Assembly: GCF_020829685.1 (NCBI RefSeq)
Contig: NZ_JAIVFR010000253.1
Span: 1 to 8,144 of the forward strand
Direction: 5' to 3'
From: Nostoc sp. CHAB 5715
GTDB lineage: Bacteria; Cyanobacteriota; Cyanobacteriia; Cyanobacteriales; Nostocaceae
DNA: 8,144 bases
Below, piece by piece: positions 1 through 5,221 of the stretch. The translations under genes were made by a program, and so were the position numbers. Numbering within the stretch: the first letter of the stretch is position 1; the number at the start of each line of letters is the position of its first letter. The notes beneath the pieces were generated by a model that did no database searches, was not told where the DNA came from, and saw nothing but the letters and a program-made list of their open reading frames with translations.

Positions 1-24
1 TGGGCATTGGGCATTGGGCATTGG
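1..24. repeat. Heptanucleotide tandem repeat TGGGCAT, truncated by window edge
   Basis: Three full TGGGCAT units plus TGG run from the first base, so the array probably extends upstream of the window. The same heptamer, in the opposite orientation (ATGCCCA), forms a longer array at 5158-5211. Short tandemly repeated heptamers of this kind are typical of intergenic DNA in heterocystous cyanobacteria. The array lies about 90 bp before the tldD start, and the bases between (25-116) are AT-rich with no convincing promoter. Confidence 0.9.
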
Positions 25-116
25 TTCTTCTCATGAGCGAACTCCGAACATTAAGTAGCAGAAATTCCCCAAATAATTGCAAAATAAATGCAGTTAGTCA
101 TTGTTACTAATTGGAA

Positions 117-1511
117 ATGCCGACTACACTTGCTGACGCACAAAATTTACTTTCTGACCTGATCGCCCGCTACTCTGAGCGTGTAGATTATCTGATGATT
201 CGCCTTGAAGAAGCAGAAGGGACTGATATCTTGTTGCGTGGCGACAAGGTAGAAAGCCTAAGCGTTGGCATCTCCATTGGTGGACATATTCGCGCTTGTT
301 ATAAAGGTGGATGGGGTTTAAGCTGCTTTAACCAACTGGCGACAATTCAGGATCGGATAGAAGAAGCGATCGCTGCGGCGCGGATGGTTGGTGATGAAGA
401 AACTTTACTTGCACCTATTGACCCAGTGCAAGCAGTATGCATTCTACCCCTAAAAGGCACCGATCCCCGAAAAATCCCACTCTCGAAGAAAAAACAATTG
501 TGCGATCGCTATACTGAATTGCTCAAAAGCGTTGATCGCCGGATTACCACTACCTCGGTGCGTTACGGTGACAGCGCCCAAAAAGTGATCATAGCTACCT
601 CAGAAGGCACTTTGATCGAGCAATCTTGGGTGGATATGGAAATGCGCTTTGCAGCTACTGCCAGAAATGGCGAAACCGTACAAACTGGACGGGAAACTAC
701 TGGTTCTCGCAAAGCTTACGAAGATTTAACTGATTTGGATGAACAGGTTCAAAGTGCAGCTAAAAGAGCGATCGCAGCTTTATCTCTGCCATCGGCCAAA
801 GGCAATACTTACACTGTAGTTATTGATCCAATTCTCACGGGTTTGTTTGTCCACGAAGCCTTTGGACATCTTTCTGAGGCCGATATGGCTTACGAAAACC
901 CCGATCTGCTGGAAGTCATGACCATTGGACGGCGGTTTGGCCCAGAAGAACTGCAAATTTTTGATGGTGCTGCCCCAGAGGGACATCGCGGTAGCTATTT
1001 TTACGATGATGAAGGCACGGCTGCTACTACTACTCAACTAATTAAAGATGGAGTTTTAGTTGGACGTTTGCATTCTCGTGAAACTGCTGGCAAATTGGAG
1101 GAAGCGCCTACTGGTAACGCACGCTGTCTCAACTATCACTTTACTCCCATTGTGCGGATGACAAATACTTGGATTGAACGGGGTAAAACACCAGTTAAAG
1201 ACTTATTCACCGATATCAAAGAAGGAGTGTATGCCCGCAATTGGTTGGGTGGGATGACGAATGGGGAAATGTTCACCTTTAGTGCTGGAGAAGCGTGGAT
1301 GATTAGGAACGGCAAAATTGCTGAACCAGTGCGGGATGTAACGCTTTCGGGAAATGTATTCCAAACTCTAGCGGATATTGAGGCAATTGGTGATGATTTT
1401 TACTGGGATGAATCCGGTGGTTGCGGTAAGGGAGGGCAAAATGGTTTGTCAGTGGGTTGTGGTGGCCCTAGTCTGCGAATTCGAGATGTAGTGGTTGGTG
1501 GAGAAACGTAA
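117..1511 (+). CDS. tldD: TldD-type zinc metalloprotease (TldD/PmbA family, peptidase U62)
   Basis: The 464-residue product matches the TldD half of the TldD/TldE protease system, which in other bacteria trims modified peptides (microcin B17 maturation) and degrades antitoxin-like substrates in the cytoplasm. The HExxxH zinc motif is visible as VHEAFGHL (H246, E247, H251). The C-terminal block GLSVGCGGPSLRI supplies a conserved cysteine (C448), the expected third zinc ligand. TldE/PmbA partners lack HExxxH, so this is the catalytic type. The length is close to that of family members. The frame also allows a TTG at 111, but ATG at 117 gives the more natural N-terminus MPTTLADAQ; neither has a clear Shine-Dalgarno sequence. 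No tldE lies next to it here: the downstream gene is on the other strand. Family call firm; substrate in this organism unknown. Confidence 0.95.
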   Translation: MPTTLADAQNLLSDLIARYSERVDYLMIRLEEAEGTDILLRGDKVESLSVGISIGGHIRACYKGGWGLSCFNQLATIQDRIEEAIAAARMVGDEETLLAPIDPVQAVCILPLKGTDPRKIPLSKKKQLCDRYTELLKSVDRRITTTSVRYGDSAQKVIIATSEGTLIEQSWVDMEMRFAATARNGETVQTGRETTGSRKAYEDLTDLDEQVQSAAKRAIAALSLPSAKGNTYTVVIDPILTGLFVHEAFGHLSEADMAYENPDLLEVMTIGRRFGPEELQIFDGAAPEGHRGSYFYDDEGTAATTTQLIKDGVLVGRLHSRETAGKLEEAPTGNARCLNYHFTPIVRMTNTWIERGKTPVKDLFTDIKEGVYARNWLGGMTNGEMFTFSAGEAWMIRNGKIAEPVRDVTLSGNVFQTLADIEAIGDDFYWDESGGCGKGGQNGLSVGCGGPSLRIRDVVVGGET

Positions 1512-1579
1512 ACCCCACCCAACCGTTGTAGCATTAGGTCTATATTACAATACCGTTCAGTTAAGCCCAAAAACCTTGC

Positions 1580-1605
1580 TAGAGACGCGAAATTTCGCGT
1601 CTCTA
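1580..1605. repeat. 26-bp perfect palindrome after tldD
   Basis: TAGAGACGCGAAA is followed immediately by its exact reverse complement, giving 13-bp arms with no loop. It sits 69 bp after the tldD stop. It could act as a transcript-end hairpin, but there is no T-run on either side, so it is not a classical intrinsic terminator. I recall the AGAGACGCG...CGCGTCTCT motif as a dispersed repeat in Nostoc-type genomes; that is from memory and was not checked here. Confidence 0.85.
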
Positions 1606-1651
1606 CAGGTCTTTGCGTAAAATCATCGTAGCGTTTTTAATGCAAGGGGAC

Positions 1652-1834
1652 GCATTAGCATTGTCAGCCGATGCATTGGCATTGTTAGCCGATGCATTGG
1701 CATTGTCAGTCGATGCATTGGCATTGTCAGTCGATGCATTGGCATTGTTAGCCGATGCATTGGCATTGTTAGCCGATGCATTGGCATTGTCAGTCGATGC
1801 ATTGGCATTGTCAGCCGATGCATTGGCATTGTCA
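1652..1834. repeat. 21-bp tandem array, about 8.7 units
   Basis: Eight full 21-bp units start at 1652, 1673, 1694, 1715, 1736, 1757, 1778 and 1799, with a partial unit at 1820-1834. The consensus is GCATTGGCATTGTYAGYCGA plus T. Units differ mainly at two transition sites, giving three types: TCAGCC (units 1, 8), TTAGCC (2, 5, 6) and TCAGTC (3, 4, 7); the first unit also has GCATTAG. The unit length is divisible by three, so frames stay open on both strands: repeated DALALSA on plus and MPMHRLT on minus. There are no spacers, so it is not a CRISPR array. It fills the gap between tldD and the convergent gene ending at 1838 and is probably a length-variable minisatellite. Confidence 0.95.
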
Positions 1835-1837
1835 AAT

Positions 1838-2728
1838 TTAATTTGCTAGCCAGAAAGCGACGTTACGCACATAGGTTTTAATATCTTCTAAGGCGCGTGG
1901 CTCTTTTTTCATGCCATCTCCTGGTGGCTCATCTACAAAAGTGGGACAGCCCTTGTTAATATCCCAGTTGTAATCTACTAAATGATGAAAGCTGGAGTTA
2001 GCTACTGCTCGTCCTAAAATATTCCCTTGTTCATCTTGATGATGCTCGATCGCTACAACCAAATTGAAGTTACGACCTGTAACTAAACTTTTACCCAAAG
2101 CAATTACGCGCGCGTTTGCATTTCCTAAAGGCACGCCAATACCGCCTTCGTGGGGATGTGCGGGGAAAAATTCGATACTTCCCAAAGGTGAATTAGGATT
2201 TTTTAAAAGTTCGTGAATGGGTTCAACAATGGTAATTTTTTGATAATCACCGTTAGCTCCAGAATGATAGTTGGGCCAGGAGATATAAGTTGTGTATGAG
2301 TCATCTCGGCTCCAGCGAGATTCATCGGGATCGGGATTTTTGGTGTTGAAATAGTGGATATCACCAATGTCAATTAAACCACACATCGAACAACCCATAT
2401 CCTGATGATCGCGTGTTGTCAAAATACCGCCACCGCGTTGCCAAAAGGCATTAATTCCAGCAATGTCTTTTTCGGTTAAACCCTTATCCACCTCTAATCC
2501 AAATAGCCAAAGTTCATCAAAATCTGATTTTTCGAGACTACTTAAAACTGGATCACTGTCTACTGCATCTGATTCGTAATCGCGTCCGGTAACTTCAAAT
2601 AAGGAGTTTCCTGCTTCGTCTTTAATCGATGCTAAGTAATCTTGTAACATCGAAAAACGAAAAATGCTCCAGTCATCTTCAGTCGTAGGGATCGTAGTCT
2701 GCAAAAGAATACGAATTGGTTTTGTCAT
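1838..2728 (-). CDS. Uncharacterised 296-residue protein, possible glutamine-amidotransferase/ThuA-like fold
   Basis: The open frame is long and well coded, starting at ATG (2728) and ending in TAA (1838-1840). I do not recognise a named family with certainty. The pattern of the first 105 residues, a beta-strand start (IRILLQTTIP), an acidic middle, FDELWLFGLEV, then INAFWQRGGGILTTRDHQD, resembles the core of class I glutamine-amidotransferase or ThuA-like domains, where a Gly-rich turn follows a helix. No clear Cys-His-Glu triad is seen. There is a C113-S-M-C116 pair and several histidines (H108, H191, H193, HH229-230, HH248-249) that could bind metal. No signal peptide or membrane span; cytoplasmic by default. 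It is convergent with tldD and divergent from the pentapeptide gene, so it is probably a single-gene transcript. Its stop lies 4 bp from the 21-bp array. Confidence 0.85.
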   Translation of the reverse strand: MTKPIRILLQTTIPTTEDDWSIFRFSMLQDYLASIKDEAGNSLFEVTGRDYESDAVDSDPVLSSLEKSDFDELWLFGLEVDKGLTEKDIAGINAFWQRGGGILTTRDHQDMGCSMCGLIDIGDIHYFNTKNPDPDESRWSRDDSYTTYISWPNYHSGANGDYQKITIVEPIHELLKNPNSPLGSIEFFPAHPHEGGIGVPLGNANARVIALGKSLVTGRNFNLVVAIEHHQDEQGNILGRAVANSSFHHLVDYNWDINKGCPTFVDEPPGDGMKKEPRALEDIKTYVRNVAFWLAN

Positions 2729-2756
2729 AACCTTTGCCAGATGAACACCACAATTG

Positions 2757-2762
2757 AGTATA
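2757..2762 (-). promoter_or_regulatory. Candidate -10 box for the 1838-2728 gene
   Basis: Read on the minus strand this is TATACT (five of six matches to TATAAT), 28 bp upstream of the ATG and beside a HIP1 octamer (2763-2770). No good -35 hexamer is visible at the normal distance, so the call is weak. Confidence 0.3.
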
Positions 2763-3007
2763 GCGATCGCTTTGCACTAATGGTTAAGTTTTTAAATCCC
2801 TCAACATCCCTCCCAAGTATGAAAATAAATCACAACTCTAGGTAGTAGCGCCAGTAGTTGAGGATAGCTAATCTAGATAAATGTGATTCGATATTCACTC
2901 CGGTATGATTCACCACACCAATCCTCCGTGGCGCGTGGTGGGGATTTACTGCCTGTCTGAGTAAGCTGGATAGCCTCAATTAAACGTTCCTTAACACAGC
3001 GACAGAT

Positions 3008-3538
3008 ATGAAAGCAGATCAACTCCTGAAAAACTATGCCGCAGGTGTCAGAGACTTTACTGGTGTCAACTTGAGCGAGGCAAACTTAAGGGAAGCCAAT
3101 CTCAGTGGCATAATTTTAGATAGAGCAATTTTAGATGGAGCTAATCTAAGTCACGCTAATTTAGCCCAAGCCAGTTTGATTGAGGCAGACTTAAATGGAG
3201 CAGATTTGAGCAATGCTGACCTCAGTGGTAGCAACTTAAGCGGAGCTATCTTGGATGGAGCTATCTTGGATGGAGCAGCTCTGGATGGAGCTAATTTGAG
3301 TCAGGCTGATTTGACGGTTGCTAAATTGATTGAAACTAACTTGAGTGAAGCGGATTTGCAGGAAGCTAGTTTGATAGCGGCGAATTTAGATGGAGCCGAT
3401 TTGAGTGGTGCAGACTTAACTGTAGCCGACTTATCCCAGGCAAATCTCACTCAAGCAGATTTGAACCAAACAAATTTAAGCGGAGCAAATTTGGATGGAG
3501 CCAATATAGAAGGAACAATCCTGGATGAGAATGTGTGA
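3008..3538 (+). CDS. Pentapeptide-repeat protein (32 uninterrupted repeats)
   Basis: This 176-residue protein is almost entirely pentapeptide repeats. After a 16-residue N-terminal segment (MKADQLLKNYAAGVRD, a type of start common in cyanobacterial members) the rest divides exactly into 32 five-residue units from F17 to V176, with L, F or I at the central position and mostly A two residues before it. Family structures show such runs as a right-handed four-sided beta-helix, four pentapeptides per turn, so 32 units predict eight complete coils. There is no signal peptide, membrane span or added domain. The biochemical role of most cyanobacterial pentapeptide proteins is unknown; gyrase mimicry (as in Qnr/MfpA) is known for a few but cannot be inferred here. 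The start ATG has no clear Shine-Dalgarno sequence. Mobile-element DNA begins about 20 bp after the stop. Confidence 0.93.
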   Translation: MKADQLLKNYAAGVRDFTGVNLSEANLREANLSGIILDRAILDGANLSHANLAQASLIEADLNGADLSNADLSGSNLSGAILDGAILDGAALDGANLSQADLTVAKLIETNLSEADLQEASLIAANLDGADLSGADLTVADLSQANLTQADLNQTNLSGANLDGANIEGTILDENV

Positions 3539-3558
3539 CACTACCAGTCAGACAGAAT

Positions 3559-3681
3559 GGCGTTGCTGAATCAAGGGATGATTCTTGTAGGGTGGGCGTC
3601 TCGCCCGCCCTGAAATACAAGGGACGGGCAAGATGCCCATCCCACAAAACTAGCAAAATCATCACGCAAATATGCAACGCC
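3559..3681. mobile_element. 123-bp MITE-like element with 8-bp target duplication
   Basis: The element starts GGCGTTGC and ends GCAACGCC (perfect 8-bp ends). Comparing the first 32 bases with the reverse complement of the last 32 gives 23 matches, including a second block GATGATT. It is flanked on both sides by GACAGAAT (3551-3558 and 3682-3689), which reads as an 8-bp target-site duplication. The centre is another inverted repeat (3585-3647), so almost the whole element can fold into one long hairpin. It has no transposase and would need one supplied in trans. Eight-base duplications are made by several IS families (for example IS66, ISAs1, IS256), so the parent family is not assigned. Confidence 0.75.
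3585..3647. repeat. Imperfect inverted repeat in the core of the 3559-3681 element
   Basis: The arm at 3585-3610 (TTGTAGGGTGGGCGTCTCGC then CCGCCC) pairs with 3621-3647, whose reverse complement begins TTGTGGGATGGGCATCTTGC; the loop is 10 nt. Each arm also holds its own small hairpin (GGGCG...CGCCC; GGGCA...TGCCC), so the whole could extrude as a branched cruciform. Confidence 0.85.
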
Positions 3682-3701
3682 GACAGAATTAATTACACAA
3701 T

Positions 3702-3810
3702 GTCATTGCGGGAGCAAAGCGGAATGTAGGCGGAGCCTTCCCGAAGGGTAGCAATCCCAGCCCTTGCGAATTGCTTCTCTTCGAGAGGCTCCGCCAACGC
3801 TCGCAATGAC
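3702..3810. repeat. Nested inverted-repeat element with GTCATTGCG/CGCAATGAC ends
   Basis: The outer ends GTCATTGCG (3702-3710) and CGCAATGAC (3802-3810) are exact inverted copies. Inside them GGCGGAGCCT (3729-3738) pairs perfectly with AGGCTCCGCC (3786-3795). A small hairpin CCTTC-CC-GAAGG sits at 3736-3747. No target duplication was found at its borders. It is a non-coding palindromic repeat of the type dispersed in Nostoc-like genomes, lying between the two MITE-like elements. Confidence 0.75.
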
Positions 3811-3872
3811 TGTAAATATTTTTGTCCGACTACTTACCAGCCAGATAAACCCATGACCACTCGCAACTCTTA

Positions 3873-4021
3873 TAGGACTTACGCAAAAATTGCTAACTTC
3901 GCTTAATTTATCGAACCGCCCTTCGGGTTCACCAGTCGCCTACGGCGGGAAACCCGCCTACAGCGCTGGTTCACCAAGACGCCAAGAGCGCCGAGAATTC
4001 GTAGAGTGTGCGTAAGTCCTA
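3873..4021. mobile_element. 149-bp MITE-like element, TAGGACTTACGCA ends, 5-bp target duplication TCTTA
   Basis: The element runs from TAGGACTTACGCA (3873-3885) to its exact inverted copy TGCGTAAGTCCTA (4009-4021). It is bordered by TCTTA on both sides (3868-3872 and 4022-4026), consistent with a 5-bp target-site duplication. It carries no transposase frame. A second copy in the same orientation begins at 8074. Against that copy, this one carries 55 extra bases (3921-3975). The right half has degenerate GCCAAGA-type short repeats also seen in the second copy. Confidence 0.8.
3921..3975. repeat. 55-bp palindromic insert inside the 3873-4021 element
   Basis: Aligning the two TAGGACTTACGCA elements, both read TCGAACCGCC then AAGA.CGCCAAGA, but only this copy has 55 bases between. 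The insert contains a hairpin GGCGGG-AAA-CCCGCC (3944-3958), outer CCAG/CTGG (3932-3935, 3966-3969) and a GGTTCACC direct repeat (3926-3933, 3968-3975). It looks like a separate palindromic repeat that entered the element. Confidence 0.65.
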
Positions 4022-4026
4022 TCTTA

Positions 4027-4326
4027 GAGACGCTGCGCGAACGCTCGAATTCAAATATCCCGATCCCAAACTGCTTGCACCTTCATGCCCGGTAACAGGC
4101 GCTGAAGTTTCAGCAATGGTTTATCAGGCATTAGTCGCCATTAGGCGAACATCTGCGATTAAATCAGTCTATGTGGGGTTGCATTCTAGAAGTTGACAAG
4201 TAGAATAAGAAACACTGCTTATCGGCTTGGTACTCTTGGGAAAAAAAACCATGTAGTTAAAAGCACGTTAGGCTAATATGCGATGGGTGACAAATCTTAG
4301 ACCTATTGCCTAAAGCTAATAGCCCC
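4027..4326. other. No convincing gene; possible decayed coding remnant
   Basis: A frame open to a stop at 4194-4196 would have to start at a GTG (4008) inside the terminal repeat of the mobile element, which argues against it being an intact gene. The stretch from about 4053 reads KYPDPKLLAPSCPVTGAE and onward with ordinary composition, so it may be the tail of a lost gene, but I recognise no family. The rest (4197-4326) is AT-rich with an A-run at 4241-4248 and a weak TAATAT at 4274-4279; nothing else was seen. Confidence 0.35.
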
Positions 4327-5088
4327 ATGTTAACAACACTTCCAGACACCTCTGCCAACTTAGCGATCGCCTTATTAATTAACTATAGTTTTGATCTCAG
4401 TGGCTATACTGCCAATGAGCTAGTTGAGCGTTGGCAAACGCAATACCCGCTTAATTGGCTACACCTGGCAGTGATTGAGGCACTATATCAAGGTCGTTAT
4501 AAAGCTGTTTCCGTGCAGCAAATTTTAGTATTTTGGCAGCGCCGGGATCAGGCTACATATCATTTCAACATGGAATTTGAACGGATGATTTGTAGCAAAT
4601 TTCCCCAAAGTTTAACTTCATCGCCTGCGCCAGCCCTACCGCCAGCGAAGAAAAACCCCACTGTAGAGAAAGTCACGAGTCCTCAATTACCACCGGCTAA
4701 GATTCGCAACGGTTATCAAAAAAGCAATACTGCAACTCTACAACTGAAAAGTTCCGAACAAAAAACATCTGTAGATGAAGAAGCGAAGGAGGAAGCTAGG
4801 GACAATAAAACTGTCCTGAAGTCTCCCCTTTCGGGAAAATTTGCTTCTTCAACAAGGCTTCAGTTATCGTCCGCTATCAGCCAAAGGCAAGCTTCACAAG
4901 AAAGTCTACCGCCTTCACCATCACCAATTCCTCATCAACGACGGCCAAAACTGCTCCCACCTGCTCCGATTCATGCCCCAATCGGGCAATTTACTCCAGA
5001 AAAAAGCGATCGCTCTGAGTCTTTTACATCTAAACTCAAGGCGATGTCTGAGGAACAGAATCCGCGAGTTGGGGGGAGTGGGGAGTAG
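4327..5088 (+). CDS. Cyanobacterial hypothetical protein with Pro/Ser/Lys-rich tail
   Basis: The product is 253 residues from ATG at 4327; a TTG at 4306 could add seven residues, but ATG is preferred and no Shine-Dalgarno sequence decides it. Residues 1-95 look like a compact, mostly helical domain (LAIALLINYSFDLSGYTANE, then RWQTQYPLNWLHLAVIEALY, then VSVQQILVFWQRR and FERMICSKFP). I associate this kind of block with a conserved cyanobacterial protein of unknown function. Residues 96-253 are low-complexity, rich in P, S, K and Q, and probably disordered. No membrane span or catalytic motif is visible. The last residues (GGSGE) and the TAG stop are encoded by GGGGAGT heptamers, so repeat growth has shaped the C-terminus. 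It is convergent with the 5222-7354 gene. Confidence 0.85.
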   Translation: MLTTLPDTSANLAIALLINYSFDLSGYTANELVERWQTQYPLNWLHLAVIEALYQGRYKAVSVQQILVFWQRRDQATYHFNMEFERMICSKFPQSLTSSPAPALPPAKKNPTVEKVTSPQLPPAKIRNGYQKSNTATLQLKSSEQKTSVDEEAKEEARDNKTVLKSPLSGKFASSTRLQLSSAISQRQASQESLPPSPSPIPHQRRPKLLPPAPIHAPIGQFTPEKSDRSESFTSKLKAMSEEQNPRVGGSGE

Positions 5089-5143
5089 GGAGTGGGGAGT
5101 GGGGGGAAGAGGGGAAGGGGAGCAGGGGGAGCAGGGGGAGCAA
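5071..5143. repeat. G-rich repeat tract: GGGGAGT heptamers then AGCAGGGGG units
   Basis: Four (G/A)GGGAGT heptamers occupy 5073-5100. They are followed by a purine tract with GGGG runs and two tandem AGCAGGGGG units (5121-5138). The tract overlaps the end and stop codon of the preceding gene. The plus strand has more than four runs of four or more G separated by short spacers, so G-quadruplex formation in the transcript tail is possible. Confidence 0.85.
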
Positions 5144-5157
5144 GAGTGGAATAACTA

Positions 5158-5211
5158 ATGCCCAATGCCCAATGCCCAATGCCCAATGCCCAATGCCCAA
5201 TGCCCAATGCC
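5158..5211. repeat. Heptanucleotide tandem repeat ATGCCCA, 7.7 units
   Basis: Seven perfect ATGCCCA units plus ATGCC end 10 bp short of the stop codon of the minus-strand gene (5222-5224). The units show no divergence, suggesting recent expansion by slippage. This is the same heptamer as at 1-24, inverted. Confidence 0.95.
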
Positions 5212-5221
5212 TTTTAGATTT

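Noticed and set aside
780..1037. 85-codon minus-strand frame inside tldD
   Set aside because: It is antisense to the conserved HExxxH region of tldD, a shadow of that gene.
1580..1605. Intrinsic terminator for tldD
   Set aside because: The palindrome is perfect but has no loop and no downstream T-run, so it is listed as a repeat instead.
1652..1834. CRISPR-like periodicity
   Set aside because: Units are directly contiguous with no spacers, and no cas genes are present.
1613..1849. Plus-strand open frame through the 21-bp array (repeated DALALSA)
   Set aside because: It starts at a TTG in intergenic DNA, has no ribosome binding site, and unit differences change amino acids in this frame, so it looks like a by-product of a 21-bp period.
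2911..2940. CACCAC/GTGGTG hairpin before the pentapeptide gene
   Set aside because: It has only six pairs across an 18-base loop with no continuation, compatible with chance.
3447..3677. Minus-strand frame over the end of the pentapeptide gene
   Set aside because: It is antisense to a well-supported gene and continues into mobile-element DNA.
3535..3729. 64-codon plus-strand frame
   Set aside because: It lies within the mobile element and palindromic repeats, with repeat-driven sequence and no start context.
4008..4196. 62-codon plus-strand frame
   Set aside because: Its only start (GTG) and first codons lie in the terminal repeat of a mobile element; treated as a possible remnant only.
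4841..5158. 105-codon plus-strand frame overlapping the 4327-5088 gene
   Set aside because: It is an out-of-frame reading of the low-complexity tail that runs into the G-rich repeats.
4971..5207. Minus-strand frame through the heptamer and G-rich tract
   Set aside because: It is composed of repeat translation (GIGHWAL and Pro-rich) with no independent support.
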